A DNA stretch of 57,876 nt from a virus, in IMG/VR virus record IMGVR_UViG_3300035195_000696, positions 1 to 57,876 of that record. The stretch is one strand, 5' to 3'. The first letter of the stretch is position 1. Every line of letters begins with the position of its first letter. Below are positions 47,193 to 55,656 of this stretch, in pieces. The notes beneath the pieces are model-generated. The model did no database searches. It worked only from the letters and a program-made list of their open reading frames with translations, and was not told the origin of the DNA. Both the position numbers and the translations under genes were made by a program.

Positions 47193-47216
47193 CTTCGTAG
47201 CGATTTTAACTATAAT
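47189..47216 (+). promoter_or_regulatory. sigma-70-type promoter, TTGACT-N16-TATAAT
   Basis: TTGACT (47189-47194, over the sulfotransferase stop) and TATAAT (47211-47216), 16-bp spacer, 40 bases before the dCMP deaminase start. Confidence 0.75.
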
Positions 47217-47255
47217 AGGTAGGTACGAACTCTTTTCAAAATAGGTAAAATAAAG

Positions 47256-47714
47256 ATGCGACCAGAGTGGGACGATTATTTTTTAGGAATAGCACAGGTT
47301 GTGGCTCAACGCAGTCACGACACTGAAACCCAACACGGTTGTGTCATTACAGATGCTGATCGTAGAATCATAGGAGTAGGATACAATGGATTCCCTAGAG
47401 GAATGGATGACTCATCTCTGCCTACTACTCGTCCTGAGAAGTATCCGTGGATGATTCATGCTGAAAGAAATGCACTGTCGAACTGTGTAATTAGACCAGA
47501 TAAAGGAATTGCTTATGTGACCGGACAATGTTGTAACGACTGTATTATGGCCCTTTGGCAAGAAGGCGTAGAAACCGTAGTTATGGCAAAAAATCATGGT
47601 ACACATTTATTTGACGAAGAAGCTAAAAATCGTTTTGATTTTTTTATAAAAAATTCTGGAATGAAAATTTTATATAAAGAAGCAGATATATCTTGGTTAA
47701 AGCGGTGTATATAA
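47256..47714 (+). CDS. dCMP deaminase
   Basis: 152 aa. CVITDADRRIIGVGYNGFPR, MIHAERNALSN (zinc His and catalytic Glu) and VTGQCCNDCIMALWQEGVET (the CxxC zinc pair, with CCNDC for the usual PCxxC) define a cytidine/deoxycytidylate deaminase of the ComEB type. It supplies dUMP for thymidylate, fitting the AT-rich genome. No allosteric extension is obvious. Confidence 0.85.
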   Translation: MRPEWDDYFLGIAQVVAQRSHDTETQHGCVITDADRRIIGVGYNGFPRGMDDSSLPTTRPEKYPWMIHAERNALSNCVIRPDKGIAYVTGQCCNDCIMALWQEGVETVVMAKNHGTHLFDEEAKNRFDFFIKNSGMKILYKEADISWLKRCI

Positions 47715-47773
47715 GTGATATCACAAGGACAAACAAATAATTTATTATACTTTCATTTTGATCAGGAGATGCA

Positions 47774-49975
47774 ATGTCGGCGTTAAATGAATTACAGAAC
47801 TATACTTTTGTTAGCAAGTACGCACGTTGGGTAGAGTCAGAAAACAGAAGAGAAACTTGGAAAGAGGCGGTAGAGCGTGTAGAGGGAATGATGCATACCC
47901 AGTACGGAAGTATAGAAGGTCTGGTAGATCAGATTAACTGGGCTTATAGTATGATGCACAAAAAGAAAGTGCTGGGCAGTCAAAGAGCATTGCAGTTCGG
48001 TGGAGACCCCATATTAAAGCGACATGCTAAGATTTATAACTGTACCAGTTCTTATTGTGATCGTCCAAGATTCTTTCAAGAATGTTTCTGGCTATTACTA
48101 TGTGGTAGCGGAACGGGCTTTAGTGTACAAAAGCATCACGTATCGAAACTTCCTTCGTTGACACAAACTAAAAAAGATAAGCGAAAAGGTGTAAAGTATA
48201 AAATAGAAGATAGTATTGAAGGCTGGGCTGATGCTTTGGGTGTTTTGCTTAGTTCCTACTTTACTAAGCCTACAGATGAAAAATTTAAACAATATAAAGA
48301 TCAGTACATTGTCTTTGATTATAGTAACATTCGTGAAAAAGGTGCTACTTTATCTTCCGGCGTAGGTAAGGCTCCCGGTTTCGAGCCACTGCAAAATGGT
48401 CTAGAAAAAATTAGAGAGTTATTGGAGAGTTGCGTTGAAAATAGAGTCAAAAAACTTAAACCTATTGATGCTTATGATATTATTATGCACTCAAGCGATG
48501 CTGTATTATCTGGTGGTGTTCGTAGGAGTGCGTCCTTAGCATTATTTAGTGCAGATGACGAAGAAATGGCTAAAGCCAAAACAGGTAACTGGTATGTAGA
48601 TAATCCACAACGAGCCAGAAGCAACAACTCTGCGTTGCTGTTGAAAGACGAGACTACATACGAACAATTTAAAAAACTAATGGATTCAGTCAAAGAGTTC
48701 GGTGAACCCGGATTTATCTGGAGTGACTCCACAGAGATGACATTCAACCCATGCGTAGAAGTAGGCATGTGGCCTGTAGATGAGAAAACAGGCAAGTCTG
48801 GTTGGCAGGGCTGTAATCTTTCTACAATTAATTGTTCTTCCGTAGTAGATGAAGAAGACTTTTACGAAAGATGTCGGGCTGCTGCTATTATTGGCACTCT
48901 GCAAGCAGGTTTTACAAACCTAGAATATCTAGGCGATGTCACCAATGCTATCTTTGAAAGAGAAGCACTGCTAGGTGTGTCTCTAACAGGAATAATGGAA
49001 AAACATGATTTAGTATTGACAGAAAAAGTACTCAAGAAAGGTGCTAAGATTGCTGTTGATACAAACAAAGAGATCGCTAAAATAATTAAGATTAATCAGG
49101 CAGCTAGGGTAACTTGCTTGAAACCAGAAGGAACGTCAAGTTCTATGCTTGGTACAAGTTCCGGTATTCATCCTCACCACGCCAAGAGATACATTAGACA
49201 TGTACAGGCGAATATTCTGGAAGCCCCCTTTCAACATTTTAAGAGTTATAACCCACAGGCCTGCGAGAAGTCTTCATGGTCTGCCAATGATACAGATGAA
49301 GTTGTTAAATTTCCTATAGAGGTTCCTGATGGCTCTAAGCTAAAGAACCAGTTGCCTGCTGTAGAAATGCTGGGTGTTGTAAAAGATGCTCAAAGAAACT
49401 GGGTACAATCTGGAAAAAACAGATCGTTATGTACACAGGACTTTCTGAGTCACAACGTCAGCAACACGGTTACTGTAAAACCTGAAGAATGGGAATCTGT
49501 AACTAAATACATATATAATAATAGAAAGTTCTTTGCTGGAATTAGTTTGATTCCTCAGAGTGGTGACAAGGACTATCCTCAAGCACCATTTACTACAGTT
49601 TATACTCCTAGAGAGATTGTCAAAGAATATGGCGATGCCGCCTTGTGGTGTTCTGGCTTAATTGAATTAGGTCTGAATGCTTTTAATTTAAATTTATGGG
49701 CTGCATGTGATTATATTACTCTGAAGCAAGAAGCTGATAGTGACACTGATGATAAAAAACTTTTTGCTGTAAAGATGCATAGATTTGCCGCCAGCTATTT
49801 TGACGGTGATGAAAAACGTCTGACATACTGTATGAAAGACGTATATAACTGGAAAAGGTATAAAGACCTTTACGAAAGTTTTATTAAAGTTGATTATACA
49901 CAACTCTTAGAAACAGAGGATAATACGACAGGAATAGAGGAAATTAGTTGTGCAGGAGGTGCTTGTCTAATTTAA
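47774..49975 (+). CDS. nrdJ: adenosylcobalamin-dependent (class II) ribonucleotide reductase
   Basis: 733 aa behind CAGGAG, in one intact frame with no intron or intein. VLGSQRALQFGGDPILKRHA, IYNCTSSYCD (redox Cys), LLLCGSGTGFSVQKHH, LSGGVRRSASLALFS, FNPCVEVGMW and GWQGCNLSTINCS (radical Cys region), KPEGTSSSMLGTSSGIHPHH are the monomeric class II pattern; the C-terminal CAGGAC is the reductant shuttle pair. It reduces ribonucleotides to deoxyribonucleotides and needs vitamin B12 from the host. No thioredoxin for it is obvious except the exported one at 12954. Confidence 0.94.
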   Translation: MSALNELQNYTFVSKYARWVESENRRETWKEAVERVEGMMHTQYGSIEGLVDQINWAYSMMHKKKVLGSQRALQFGGDPILKRHAKIYNCTSSYCDRPRFFQECFWLLLCGSGTGFSVQKHHVSKLPSLTQTKKDKRKGVKYKIEDSIEGWADALGVLLSSYFTKPTDEKFKQYKDQYIVFDYSNIREKGATLSSGVGKAPGFEPLQNGLEKIRELLESCVENRVKKLKPIDAYDIIMHSSDAVLSGGVRRSASLALFSADDEEMAKAKTGNWYVDNPQRARSNNSALLLKDETTYEQFKKLMDSVKEFGEPGFIWSDSTEMTFNPCVEVGMWPVDEKTGKSGWQGCNLSTINCSSVVDEEDFYERCRAAAIIGTLQAGFTNLEYLGDVTNAIFEREALLGVSLTGIMEKHDLVLTEKVLKKGAKIAVDTNKEIAKIIKINQAARVTCLKPEGTSSSMLGTSSGIHPHHAKRYIRHVQANILEAPFQHFKSYNPQACEKSSWSANDTDEVVKFPIEVPDGSKLKNQLPAVEMLGVVKDAQRNWVQSGKNRSLCTQDFLSHNVSNTVTVKPEEWESVTKYIYNNRKFFAGISLIPQSGDKDYPQAPFTTVYTPREIVKEYGDAALWCSGLIELGLNAFNLNLWAACDYITLKQEADSDTDDKKLFAVKMHRFAASYFDGDEKRLTYCMKDVYNWKRYKDLYESFIKVDYTQLLETEDNTTGIEEISCAGGACLI

Positions 49976-50004
49976 ACTCTAACCCTTTACCGAGAGGTAT
50001 TATT

Positions 50005-50721
50005 TTGCGAAAGAAAAAAAAGAACACTGTTACTAACAGACTTGAAAAGCCTGAAGAGATTATCGTTGGATTCAGAAACAGGTTAAAGCCTAAAACAGTT
50101 AATCAGAAAGATTATATTCGTTCTGTGGCTGAGAATACTATTACTTTTTGCCAAGGTGCAGCGGGTACTGGTAAAACTCATATTGCTGTAGGAATGGCTT
50201 TAGAATATCTATTAGATATGAAAGTTGAAAGAATAGTTATTACCAGACCAGTAGTGGAAGCCGGAGAAAAGCTGGGCTTTTTACCGGGAACAGCAGAAGA
50301 GAAACTGCATCCCTACCTACTCCCCTTGTTTGATGAATTAAGTCACTTTTTAATGCCTACTCATATAGGTATGTTAAAAGCTAAGAAAAAACTTGAAGTT
50401 GTACCTCTGGCTTTGATGAGAGGTCGTAGTTTCCACAATGCTTTTATCATAGCTGACGAGTGCCAGAATGCATCCTATGACCAACTTAAAATGCTGTTGA
50501 CTAGAATTGGCATGGATAGCAAAATGGTCTTAACCGGAGACGTAGAGCAGTCTGATCTGATGAGACAGCAACAAGGTGGTTTCTACGCACTGACTGATGT
50601 ACTAGAAGATGTTTATGGCGTAGGATGCCAAAGACTAGAAGACATAGACATAGTTAGAAATCCAATCATCGCTGATATCGTAGATAGGCTGTCTAAGCAT
50701 GAAAACAATAGAAGACCATAA
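50005..50721 (+). CDS. phoH: PhoH-like ATPase
   Basis: 238 aa with a TTG start at 50005, chosen because AGAGG (49993-49997) is seven bases upstream; the only in-frame ATG lies inside the reductase gene. A lysine-rich start is followed by TFCQGAAGTGKTHIAVGMAL (Walker A 51-58), ITRPVVEAGEKLGFLPG and NAFIIADECQNASYDQLKML (Walker B). PhoH is an RNA-helicase/NTPase-like protein common in marine phages; the role is unsettled. The end overlaps an HNH gene by 23 bases. Confidence 0.88.
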   Translation: MRKKKKNTVTNRLEKPEEIIVGFRNRLKPKTVNQKDYIRSVAENTITFCQGAAGTGKTHIAVGMALEYLLDMKVERIVITRPVVEAGEKLGFLPGTAEEKLHPYLLPLFDELSHFLMPTHIGMLKAKKKLEVVPLALMRGRSFHNAFIIADECQNASYDQLKMLLTRIGMDSKMVLTGDVEQSDLMRQQQGGFYALTDVLEDVYGVGCQRLEDIDIVRNPIIADIVDRLSKHENNRRP

Positions 50722-51280
50722 AAAGTGCTTGATATTAAATGCTGACTTCTCTCCGATTGGTATTATCAGTTGGAGAAAAGCCATCGTTTGGGAATATCAA
50801 TATTCTATGCATGAAAAGCCTTCTATTGAAATTGTAGAATATTATACTGATGATTTTATACAAGGCACTAAGAGTACTATTCAAGTCCCTTCTGTTATTA
50901 AAACAGCTAAGTATTTTAATATATATAATGCTCACCATGTCGTCTTTTCTAGAAAGAATATATTTATTAGAGATGATTATAGTTGTCAGTATTGTGGAGT
51001 CTTGCCAAGTGTAAATCAATTAACTTATGATCATGTTATTCCTAAATCCAGATGGGAAGAACCAAGTTCTCCTACTGTTTGGGAAAACATTGTAACCTGC
51101 TGTGTAAAATGTAATCGCAGAAAATCTAATAAAATGTTAAATCAAACAGACCTAAAACTGCGTAAAAAACCGGTTCGTCCAAAAAAATCTAATAAGTACT
51201 TGCCAATCACCCATGAACTGCATATAATAAAGGATAGGATACCAAGTCAATGGAACAATTACCTCAAAGGTTACTTATAG
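50699..51280 (+). CDS. HNH endonuclease
   Basis: 193 aa. CLILNADFSPIGIISWRKAI is the typical start of this phage/bacterial HNH group; DDYSCQYCGVLP and LTYDHVIPKSRW hold the first CxxC and the DH, and VTCCVKCNRRKSNKML the second. Basic C-terminal tail. It may be a homing-type or packaging nuclease; position between PhoH and FmdB-like genes gives no further clue. Confidence 0.82.
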   Translation: MKTIEDHKKCLILNADFSPIGIISWRKAIVWEYQYSMHEKPSIEIVEYYTDDFIQGTKSTIQVPSVIKTAKYFNIYNAHHVVFSRKNIFIRDDYSCQYCGVLPSVNQLTYDHVIPKSRWEEPSSPTVWENIVTCCVKCNRRKSNKMLNQTDLKLRKKPVRPKKSNKYLPITHELHIIKDRIPSQWNNYLKGYL

Positions 51281-51281
51281 G

Positions 51282-51650
51282 ATGCCAACATATACATATC
51301 TCTGCGAAGATAAAAATTGCAACATTTACTTCGAATTGACTGCATCAATCTCAGAATATGATAGTCAACCAAGTTGTCCTAAATGTGAAAAGAAAGAACA
51401 TGTGTGTCGTTCATATGAAGATGATCTGCCTTTGGTCAGTGTAATAAAGGGAGACAGTGAAATTACATTAGGTCATCTAGCAGAGCGTAATGGCAGGAGG
51501 TTTAGTGAAGACAAAAAGCAATCCATTCAGGCCAAGCATTATGACCAGAAACAAAAAGAAGACGCTAGGAAAGTACTAGATGAACAGTTACCAGCAGGTA
51601 TGAGTAGGATACAGACACCCAAAACTAAAATTAAATGGACTAAAGATTAG
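51282..51650 (+). CDS. FmdB-type zinc-ribbon protein
   Basis: 122 aa. MPTYTYLCEDKNCNIYFEL and SQPSCPKCEKKEHVCRSYED give the FmdB pattern of two CxxC-type pairs (first one CEDKNC). The remainder is charged and helical, with SEDKKQSIQAKHYDQKQKED. A possible nucleic-acid-binding regulator, common beside phage replication genes. Confidence 0.7.
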   Translation: MPTYTYLCEDKNCNIYFELTASISEYDSQPSCPKCEKKEHVCRSYEDDLPLVSVIKGDSEITLGHLAERNGRRFSEDKKQSIQAKHYDQKQKEDARKVLDEQLPAGMSRIQTPKTKIKWTKD

Positions 51651-51658
51651 GAGAACAC

Positions 51659-52069
51659 ATGTCAGAAGAACATATATTTAACCCGAAGAGTGTATACAAA
51701 GAACAGAAGACCGTCAGAAAAGAAAACACTGAAAAGGGTGTGGCTTTTTATACAATGGCAGGTACTCAGGACTTTAATGATCAGGACGACTATCCACGCA
51801 GGGAATCGGACGACAAGAGAGTATATGCTAAAACAATGGTCAGAAAAGACGGCAGCAACAAATATTTAGTTAAAACTGCACAGACAGGCAAGTTATTTGA
51901 TGCTCTAAGTATCTACGGAATGAAAGAAAACGAGGACTTTTTGGATCGGGTGTGCCGTTCTAATGACAGGTTCAAGGAAGTAAATCTGAAAGCCTTTACA
52001 CTGTATATTGATTTTTTAAAAACTAGGAACAAATCATTTTTACTTAACGCAGAAAGAGAGATAGAATAA
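51659..52069 (+). CDS. 136-aa hypothetical protein
   Basis: Behind TAGGAGAA. Soluble, basic/acidic mix: NPKSVYKEQKTVRKENTEKG, VAFYTMAGTQDFNDQDDYPR, VKTAQTGKLFDALSIYG. No known motif. Shares a base with the next start; part of the replication operon. Confidence 0.55.
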   Translation: MSEEHIFNPKSVYKEQKTVRKENTEKGVAFYTMAGTQDFNDQDDYPRRESDDKRVYAKTMVRKDGSNKYLVKTAQTGKLFDALSIYGMKENEDFLDRVCRSNDRFKEVNLKAFTLYIDFLKTRNKSFLLNAEREIE

Positions 52070-52413
52070 TGGCAAAGATTACACAGACACAGACGTATGC
52101 TGTCTTGCACTTGATTAGTGAAGGGAAGACCACATCACAGACTGCTGAAGAACTAGGTCTTACTCCTGCACAAGTTAGAGGCGTATTAAAGAAGCATCAT
52201 CCTCAACCAGCACAAAAAGAATCTGCTGTAAAGACAAAGCAGGCTCCTGTAACGGGTGTTAGAGACCTGATGAGTCATGAGACCGTTGGTGGTAAGAGTA
52301 CTGTTTCTGTAATGACAGAAGCAGCATCTATGCAGGCAGACGAGGCCGTCAAGAAGGCTAAAGAAGCAGGAGAAGGAAGAGATACTTCCGGCTTCATTTT
52401 CAGGCCAGAATGA
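52069..52413 (+). CDS. HTH-domain protein
   Basis: 114 aa. TQTYAVLHLISEGKTTSQTA, EELGLTPAQVRGVLKKHH is a clear helix-turn-helix at the N-terminus; the rest is low-complexity (Lys, Ala, Glu, Thr). It may be a DNA-binding factor of the replication or transcription machinery. No named family. Confidence 0.6.
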   Translation: MAKITQTQTYAVLHLISEGKTTSQTAEELGLTPAQVRGVLKKHHPQPAQKESAVKTKQAPVTGVRDLMSHETVGGKSTVSVMTEAASMQADEAVKKAKEAGEGRDTSGFIFRPE

Positions 52414-52547
52414 TGGGCGGCATACCCTCGATAGAATTTGCAATTAGATTTTTTGTCTGGCTAACAACAGCAGGAGTTGTTGTAGCGTTTATATTAGCAG
52501 TATTGGAGAACAGAAATGAAGAACGAAGAAGACGTAAAGATAGATGA
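52413..52547 (+). CDS. 44-aa single-span membrane peptide
   Basis: ATG 52413 (or 52410) overlaps the preceding stop. MGGIPSIEFAIRFFVWLTTA continues into a hydrophobic helix (VVVAFILAV), then a charged tail (NRNEERRRRKDR). Its end overlaps the next gene by 32 bases. No recognised family. Confidence 0.45.
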   Translation: MGGIPSIEFAIRFFVWLTTAGVVVAFILAVLENRNEERRRRKDR

Positions 52548-52953
52548 AGAACTCAAGACTTTTCTGGACCTTATTAGCCCAGAAGAAATTGAAGAGTATC
52601 ACAGGCTCAAGAAAAAAATGGAACAGGCAGCTAGCGGTCGAACAAGCCAAAATGAAACCCCTATAGATGAAGCAGCATACTATTATGGGGATACTCATCC
52701 TGAATTTGTTACTGAAGGCATTACACATCTTTTTATTAATGTCAAGTCAGAGTTACACCACATGAATGATGAGTGTACAGAGTTAACAGATATACAACAG
52801 ATTAATAGTGTAGATTATCATGTAGTAGTCAAGCCCGGAATAGACCCCGTAAATCTTTCAAAAGATTTTATAGAAACACTTGACAAATCTCTTGATGCTT
52901 CGTATGTTAATATAGAGAAAGAATTAGAAAAAAAGAAATCGAACGAAGCATAA
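52516..52953 (+). CDS. 145-aa acidic helical protein
   Basis: ATG 52516 with GGAGAA upstream. Acidic and mostly helical (DEELKTFLDLISPEEIEEYH, CTELTDIQQINSVDY, KSLDASYVNIEKELEKKK). No motif. In the recombination/replication operon; its stop overlaps the next start. Confidence 0.55.
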   Translation: MKNEEDVKIDEELKTFLDLISPEEIEEYHRLKKKMEQAASGRTSQNETPIDEAAYYYGDTHPEFVTEGITHLFINVKSELHHMNDECTELTDIQQINSVDYHVVVKPGIDPVNLSKDFIETLDKSLDASYVNIEKELEKKKSNEA

Positions 52954-53360
52954 TGAAATACCCATCTAAATATTTTCAAGATAAAGAGATAACACCGGCT
53001 CAGTTTATCACAGAGATGATATGCGAACGTAAAGCCAAAAAGGAAAAACAAGACTTACACCATCGTTTCTGGCTCAGTGACAAGTGGAATAAATACTTCA
53101 GGAATCAGATACCAACTGCAAATAGATTATGTAAGCAGTTTTCTCCAAGGGCGATAATTAATGCGTTAAATACTAACGCCGGTCTAAGAATTTTTTCCTT
53201 GCGAGCACCACACCTCAAGGCTATAATAGAAGAGGAAGAAGTTAAACTTGCAGCACAGAATACAACGATGCGTAAGGACATAGAGAGAATAGAAAAACCA
53301 ACCTATACAAAACATAAAACTAAAGACAACATTATCAGTAGACTTAAGGAGTTAGATTAA
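52953..53360 (+). CDS. 135-aa basic helical protein
   Basis: Overlaps the previous stop by one base and ends directly at the recombinase start (53361). Lys-rich with FWLSDKWNKYFRNQIPTANR, LCKQFSPRAIINALNTNAGL and KEKQDLHH; probably DNA-binding. Position suggests a replication or recombination accessory such as a loader; inferred only from neighbours. Confidence 0.5.
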   Translation: MKYPSKYFQDKEITPAQFITEMICERKAKKEKQDLHHRFWLSDKWNKYFRNQIPTANRLCKQFSPRAIINALNTNAGLRIFSLRAPHLKAIIEEEEVKLAAQNTTMRKDIERIEKPTYTKHKTKDNIISRLKELD

Positions 53361-54380
53361 ATGGCATTAAAGGAAGATATTAAAAAACAATTTGGTGATG
53401 AAGTTGTAGTTTCAGCAAATGCTGTCGTCGATCAAAAGCAAGTTATTATACCAGTTAGTCCAGCGTTAGACTTGGGACTAGGAGGAGGTATACCAGAAGG
53501 TAGCTTCATAATCTTCACTGGACAACCTAAATGTGGCAAGACCACATCCTCTCTGGACTTTACTGCCACAGCACTCAAGCCAGAATATCAAGGAGACTTA
53601 AAAGAACCAAGACAAGCGTATTACCTAAACATAGAAGGTAGATTAAAGCAGCGGGATTTAAAAGGTATTGAAGGACTAGACTTAGACAGGTTTGAAATCG
53701 TAGGCTCTCAACAAGGTAAGATTCTACATGGTGAAGAATATCTTGCTATCGCAGAGCGTATCATCAATGAGATTCCCGGCTCTATTTTAATTATTGATTC
53801 TTATTCAGCACTTTGTACAGAAGCAGAGATAACTTCAGATATGAATAAAATGCAGCGGGCTGATGGTGCTAAGTTACTCGCTAAATTTTGTAGAAAGGTA
53901 GCTAATGTTATTCCTGTCAATAAGAATATTGTTATTGGTATCACTCATCTTATGGGTAATCCTACCGGCTATGGCAAAGAGTTTAAAGAAAAGTCAGGAC
54001 AAGCCGTAGCATACCAGACTGACGTAAAACTATGGGCTGAAAAAGTAGAGGCATGGCACATCCCTGCAACAGGGCCACAGGTTGGTCAAAAGGTAACATG
54101 GAAAACTATAACATCTGCTCTGGGGCCGCCGGGAATTAAGAGCGTAAGTTTCCTAAGATACGGACAAGGAATTGATAAGATGTCCGAGTTGGTCGAATTA
54201 TGCAGCGACTTGGGAGTTATTAAAAAAGGTGGTGCATGGTACACTCTAGAATCTATTAAAGATAAGCCCAAATTTCAAGGTGCAGAGAAAGTACGTCTGT
54301 ACTTGCTGGAGAACCCTGATCATGCAAAACAACTTGATAAAGAATTGAAACAAATGCTAGGATTGGAAGTAGATGAGTAA
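53361..54380 (+). CDS. UvsX/RecA-like recombinase
   Basis: 339 aa. Walker A GQPKCGKTT (54-62) after VSPALDLGLGGGIPEGSF, the RecA-family loop before the P-loop; AYYLNIEGRLKQRDLKG holds the catalytic-Glu region and SILIIDSYSALCTEAEI the Walker B. A later GYGKEFKEKSGQAVAYQTDV is L2-like. C-terminal helical extension. It pairs DNA strands during recombination-dependent replication; likely works with the helicase, primase and RuvB-like protein. Overlaps the nuclease gene by eight bases. Confidence 0.85.
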   Translation: MALKEDIKKQFGDEVVVSANAVVDQKQVIIPVSPALDLGLGGGIPEGSFIIFTGQPKCGKTTSSLDFTATALKPEYQGDLKEPRQAYYLNIEGRLKQRDLKGIEGLDLDRFEIVGSQQGKILHGEEYLAIAERIINEIPGSILIIDSYSALCTEAEITSDMNKMQRADGAKLLAKFCRKVANVIPVNKNIVIGITHLMGNPTGYGKEFKEKSGQAVAYQTDVKLWAEKVEAWHIPATGPQVGQKVTWKTITSALGPPGIKSVSFLRYGQGIDKMSELVELCSDLGVIKKGGAWYTLESIKDKPKFQGAEKVRLYLLENPDHAKQLDKELKQMLGLEVDE

Positions 54381-54783
54381 AACTGTATATGATCTGGATG
54401 GTAACCAGATAAAACTGAATATCGGACAAGGCCTTTCTAGAGCAACTAGGTCAGGCAAGTCGAAATATCATACAGCAGCGAGAGATTTAATTAAAGAATG
54501 TTTTCCGACTTTACAAATATGTGAAGAGATTACAATACCGATTAAGAAGGGTCAGAGAGTATATTTAGATTTTTTCCTACCCCTTAATAGCAAGTGTATT
54601 GAGGTACATGGCGAACAACACTATAAGTTTATCCCTCACTTTCATCAAACACCAATGAATTTTGCAAAACACAAAAAACGAGACAGAGAAAAAATAGAAT
54701 GGTGCGAAATAAATGGAATAGAATATATTGAGTTACCATACAACGAAGACTTAGAACAATGGCGTAAAAGGATATTAGGATGA
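54373..54783 (+). CDS. PD-(D/E)XK-type endonuclease (Vsr/DUF559-like)
   Basis: 136 aa. RVYLDFFLPLNSKCIEVHGE then QHYKF carries the catalytic Asp and E-x-x/xQH pattern, followed by RDREKIEWCEINGIEYIELP, the closing helix-strand of this nuclease fold. Overlaps the recombinase gene by eight bases and the next by four. It may resolve or trim recombination intermediates; no substrate is shown. Confidence 0.65.
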   Translation: MSKTVYDLDGNQIKLNIGQGLSRATRSGKSKYHTAARDLIKECFPTLQICEEITIPIKKGQRVYLDFFLPLNSKCIEVHGEQHYKFIPHFHQTPMNFAKHKKRDREKIEWCEINGIEYIELPYNEDLEQWRKRILG

Positions 54784-55268
54784 AAACTGCTAAAGAACAA
54801 GTAGAATATTGGGATACAGTACTAGACGAATATGAACGTGGTCTAGGTATGCCATCATATAAAGGCGATAGCCTACCAGAAAAAGAATTAAATGATTACT
54901 TGACAATGACGAGAGATGTGTTAGAAAAGATGGATATAACTCACTGTGCAGAGATCGCTTTCAGACTTGGACAATTTGGTTTCCATCTCCAGCGAACTAT
55001 AAACCGTGAGCAGGCAAGAATTAATTGGGCTGACGACGAAATCAAGATTGTGATTGCTGATGAGATCAACAGTTACAAAGGCTATGGATATCTTGAAAAA
55101 TCATACCAAGCAATTAAACACAATGAAAAAGCATTTAAATTAAACATGATAAAAAAGTACGCGACACAGAGACTAGACAGATTAACCTACTTGTCTAGTT
55201 CATTGAAAAACCTATCGGATATTTTAATTAACATTCAAAGAGCAAAGGGTATGGTGAAAAATGGCTGA
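54780..55268 (+). CDS. 162-aa helical hypothetical protein
   Basis: Almost all-helical (VEYWDTVLDEYERGLGMPS, YATQRLDRLTYLSSSLKN). No motif. Lies between the nuclease and a zinc-finger gene, with overlaps on both sides, in the replication operon. Confidence 0.55.
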   Translation: MKTAKEQVEYWDTVLDEYERGLGMPSYKGDSLPEKELNDYLTMTRDVLEKMDITHCAEIAFRLGQFGFHLQRTINREQARINWADDEIKIVIADEINSYKGYGYLEKSYQAIKHNEKAFKLNMIKKYATQRLDRLTYLSSSLKNLSDILINIQRAKGMVKNG

Positions 55269-55656
55269 GGAATCTTTAAGTCCAGCACAGATCAAGCAAA
55301 TGATCGGCATGTTAAAAGCAATGCTTCCAGAAGATAAAGAAGCAGTGACAGAGGTCAAAACCGATACCTCTCCACTGATCAACCCTAATACTCCTATTAA
55401 GGATGCTGGGCCTTCGTATAGAAGTGGCAAACACTATAACAAGTTTGATGACATGATGGAGAATAGACTGCACAAGGATGATACAGAACTACAGAAAAAG
55501 TTGTCACAGTATCCTCCTGTTCCTAGAAACCGTAGCGTGTCTATGGTAGAAGCCACCTGTCGAGTGTGCGGTAAAACAGAGGAAGTTAGTACTAGTCTAT
55601 TGTATGAAGGCAAAGATAGATATAAGTGTAACTCATGTTCAAAGGGTAGTGGTTAA
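55261..55656 (+). CDS. 131-aa protein with C-terminal zinc finger
   Basis: Starts eight bases inside the preceding gene. The C-terminus holds CRVCGKTEEVSTSLLYEG then CNSCSKG, a CxxC...CxxC zinc knuckle; an acidic helical region precedes it. Similar small zinc proteins precede phage replicative helicases. Helicase loader or primase partner is possible, unproven. Confidence 0.55.
   Translation: MAEESLSPAQIKQMIGMLKAMLPEDKEAVTEVKTDTSPLINPNTPIKDAGPSYRSGKHYNKFDDMMENRLHKDDTELQKKLSQYPPVPRNRSVSMVEATCRVCGKTEEVSTSLLYEGKDRYKCNSCSKGSG

Noticed and set aside
47714-47723. GTGATATCAC palindrome before the reductase gene
   Set aside because: Ten bases, single copy, no promoter around it with a good -35; too short to call an operator.
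48472-48795. 107-aa minus-strand frame inside the reductase gene
   Set aside because: Antisense to conserved catalytic segments of the class II reductase; no start signals.
47774-49975. Intron or intein in the reductase, as is common in phages
   Set aside because: The frame is continuous and of normal length with no inserted nuclease or splicing motifs.
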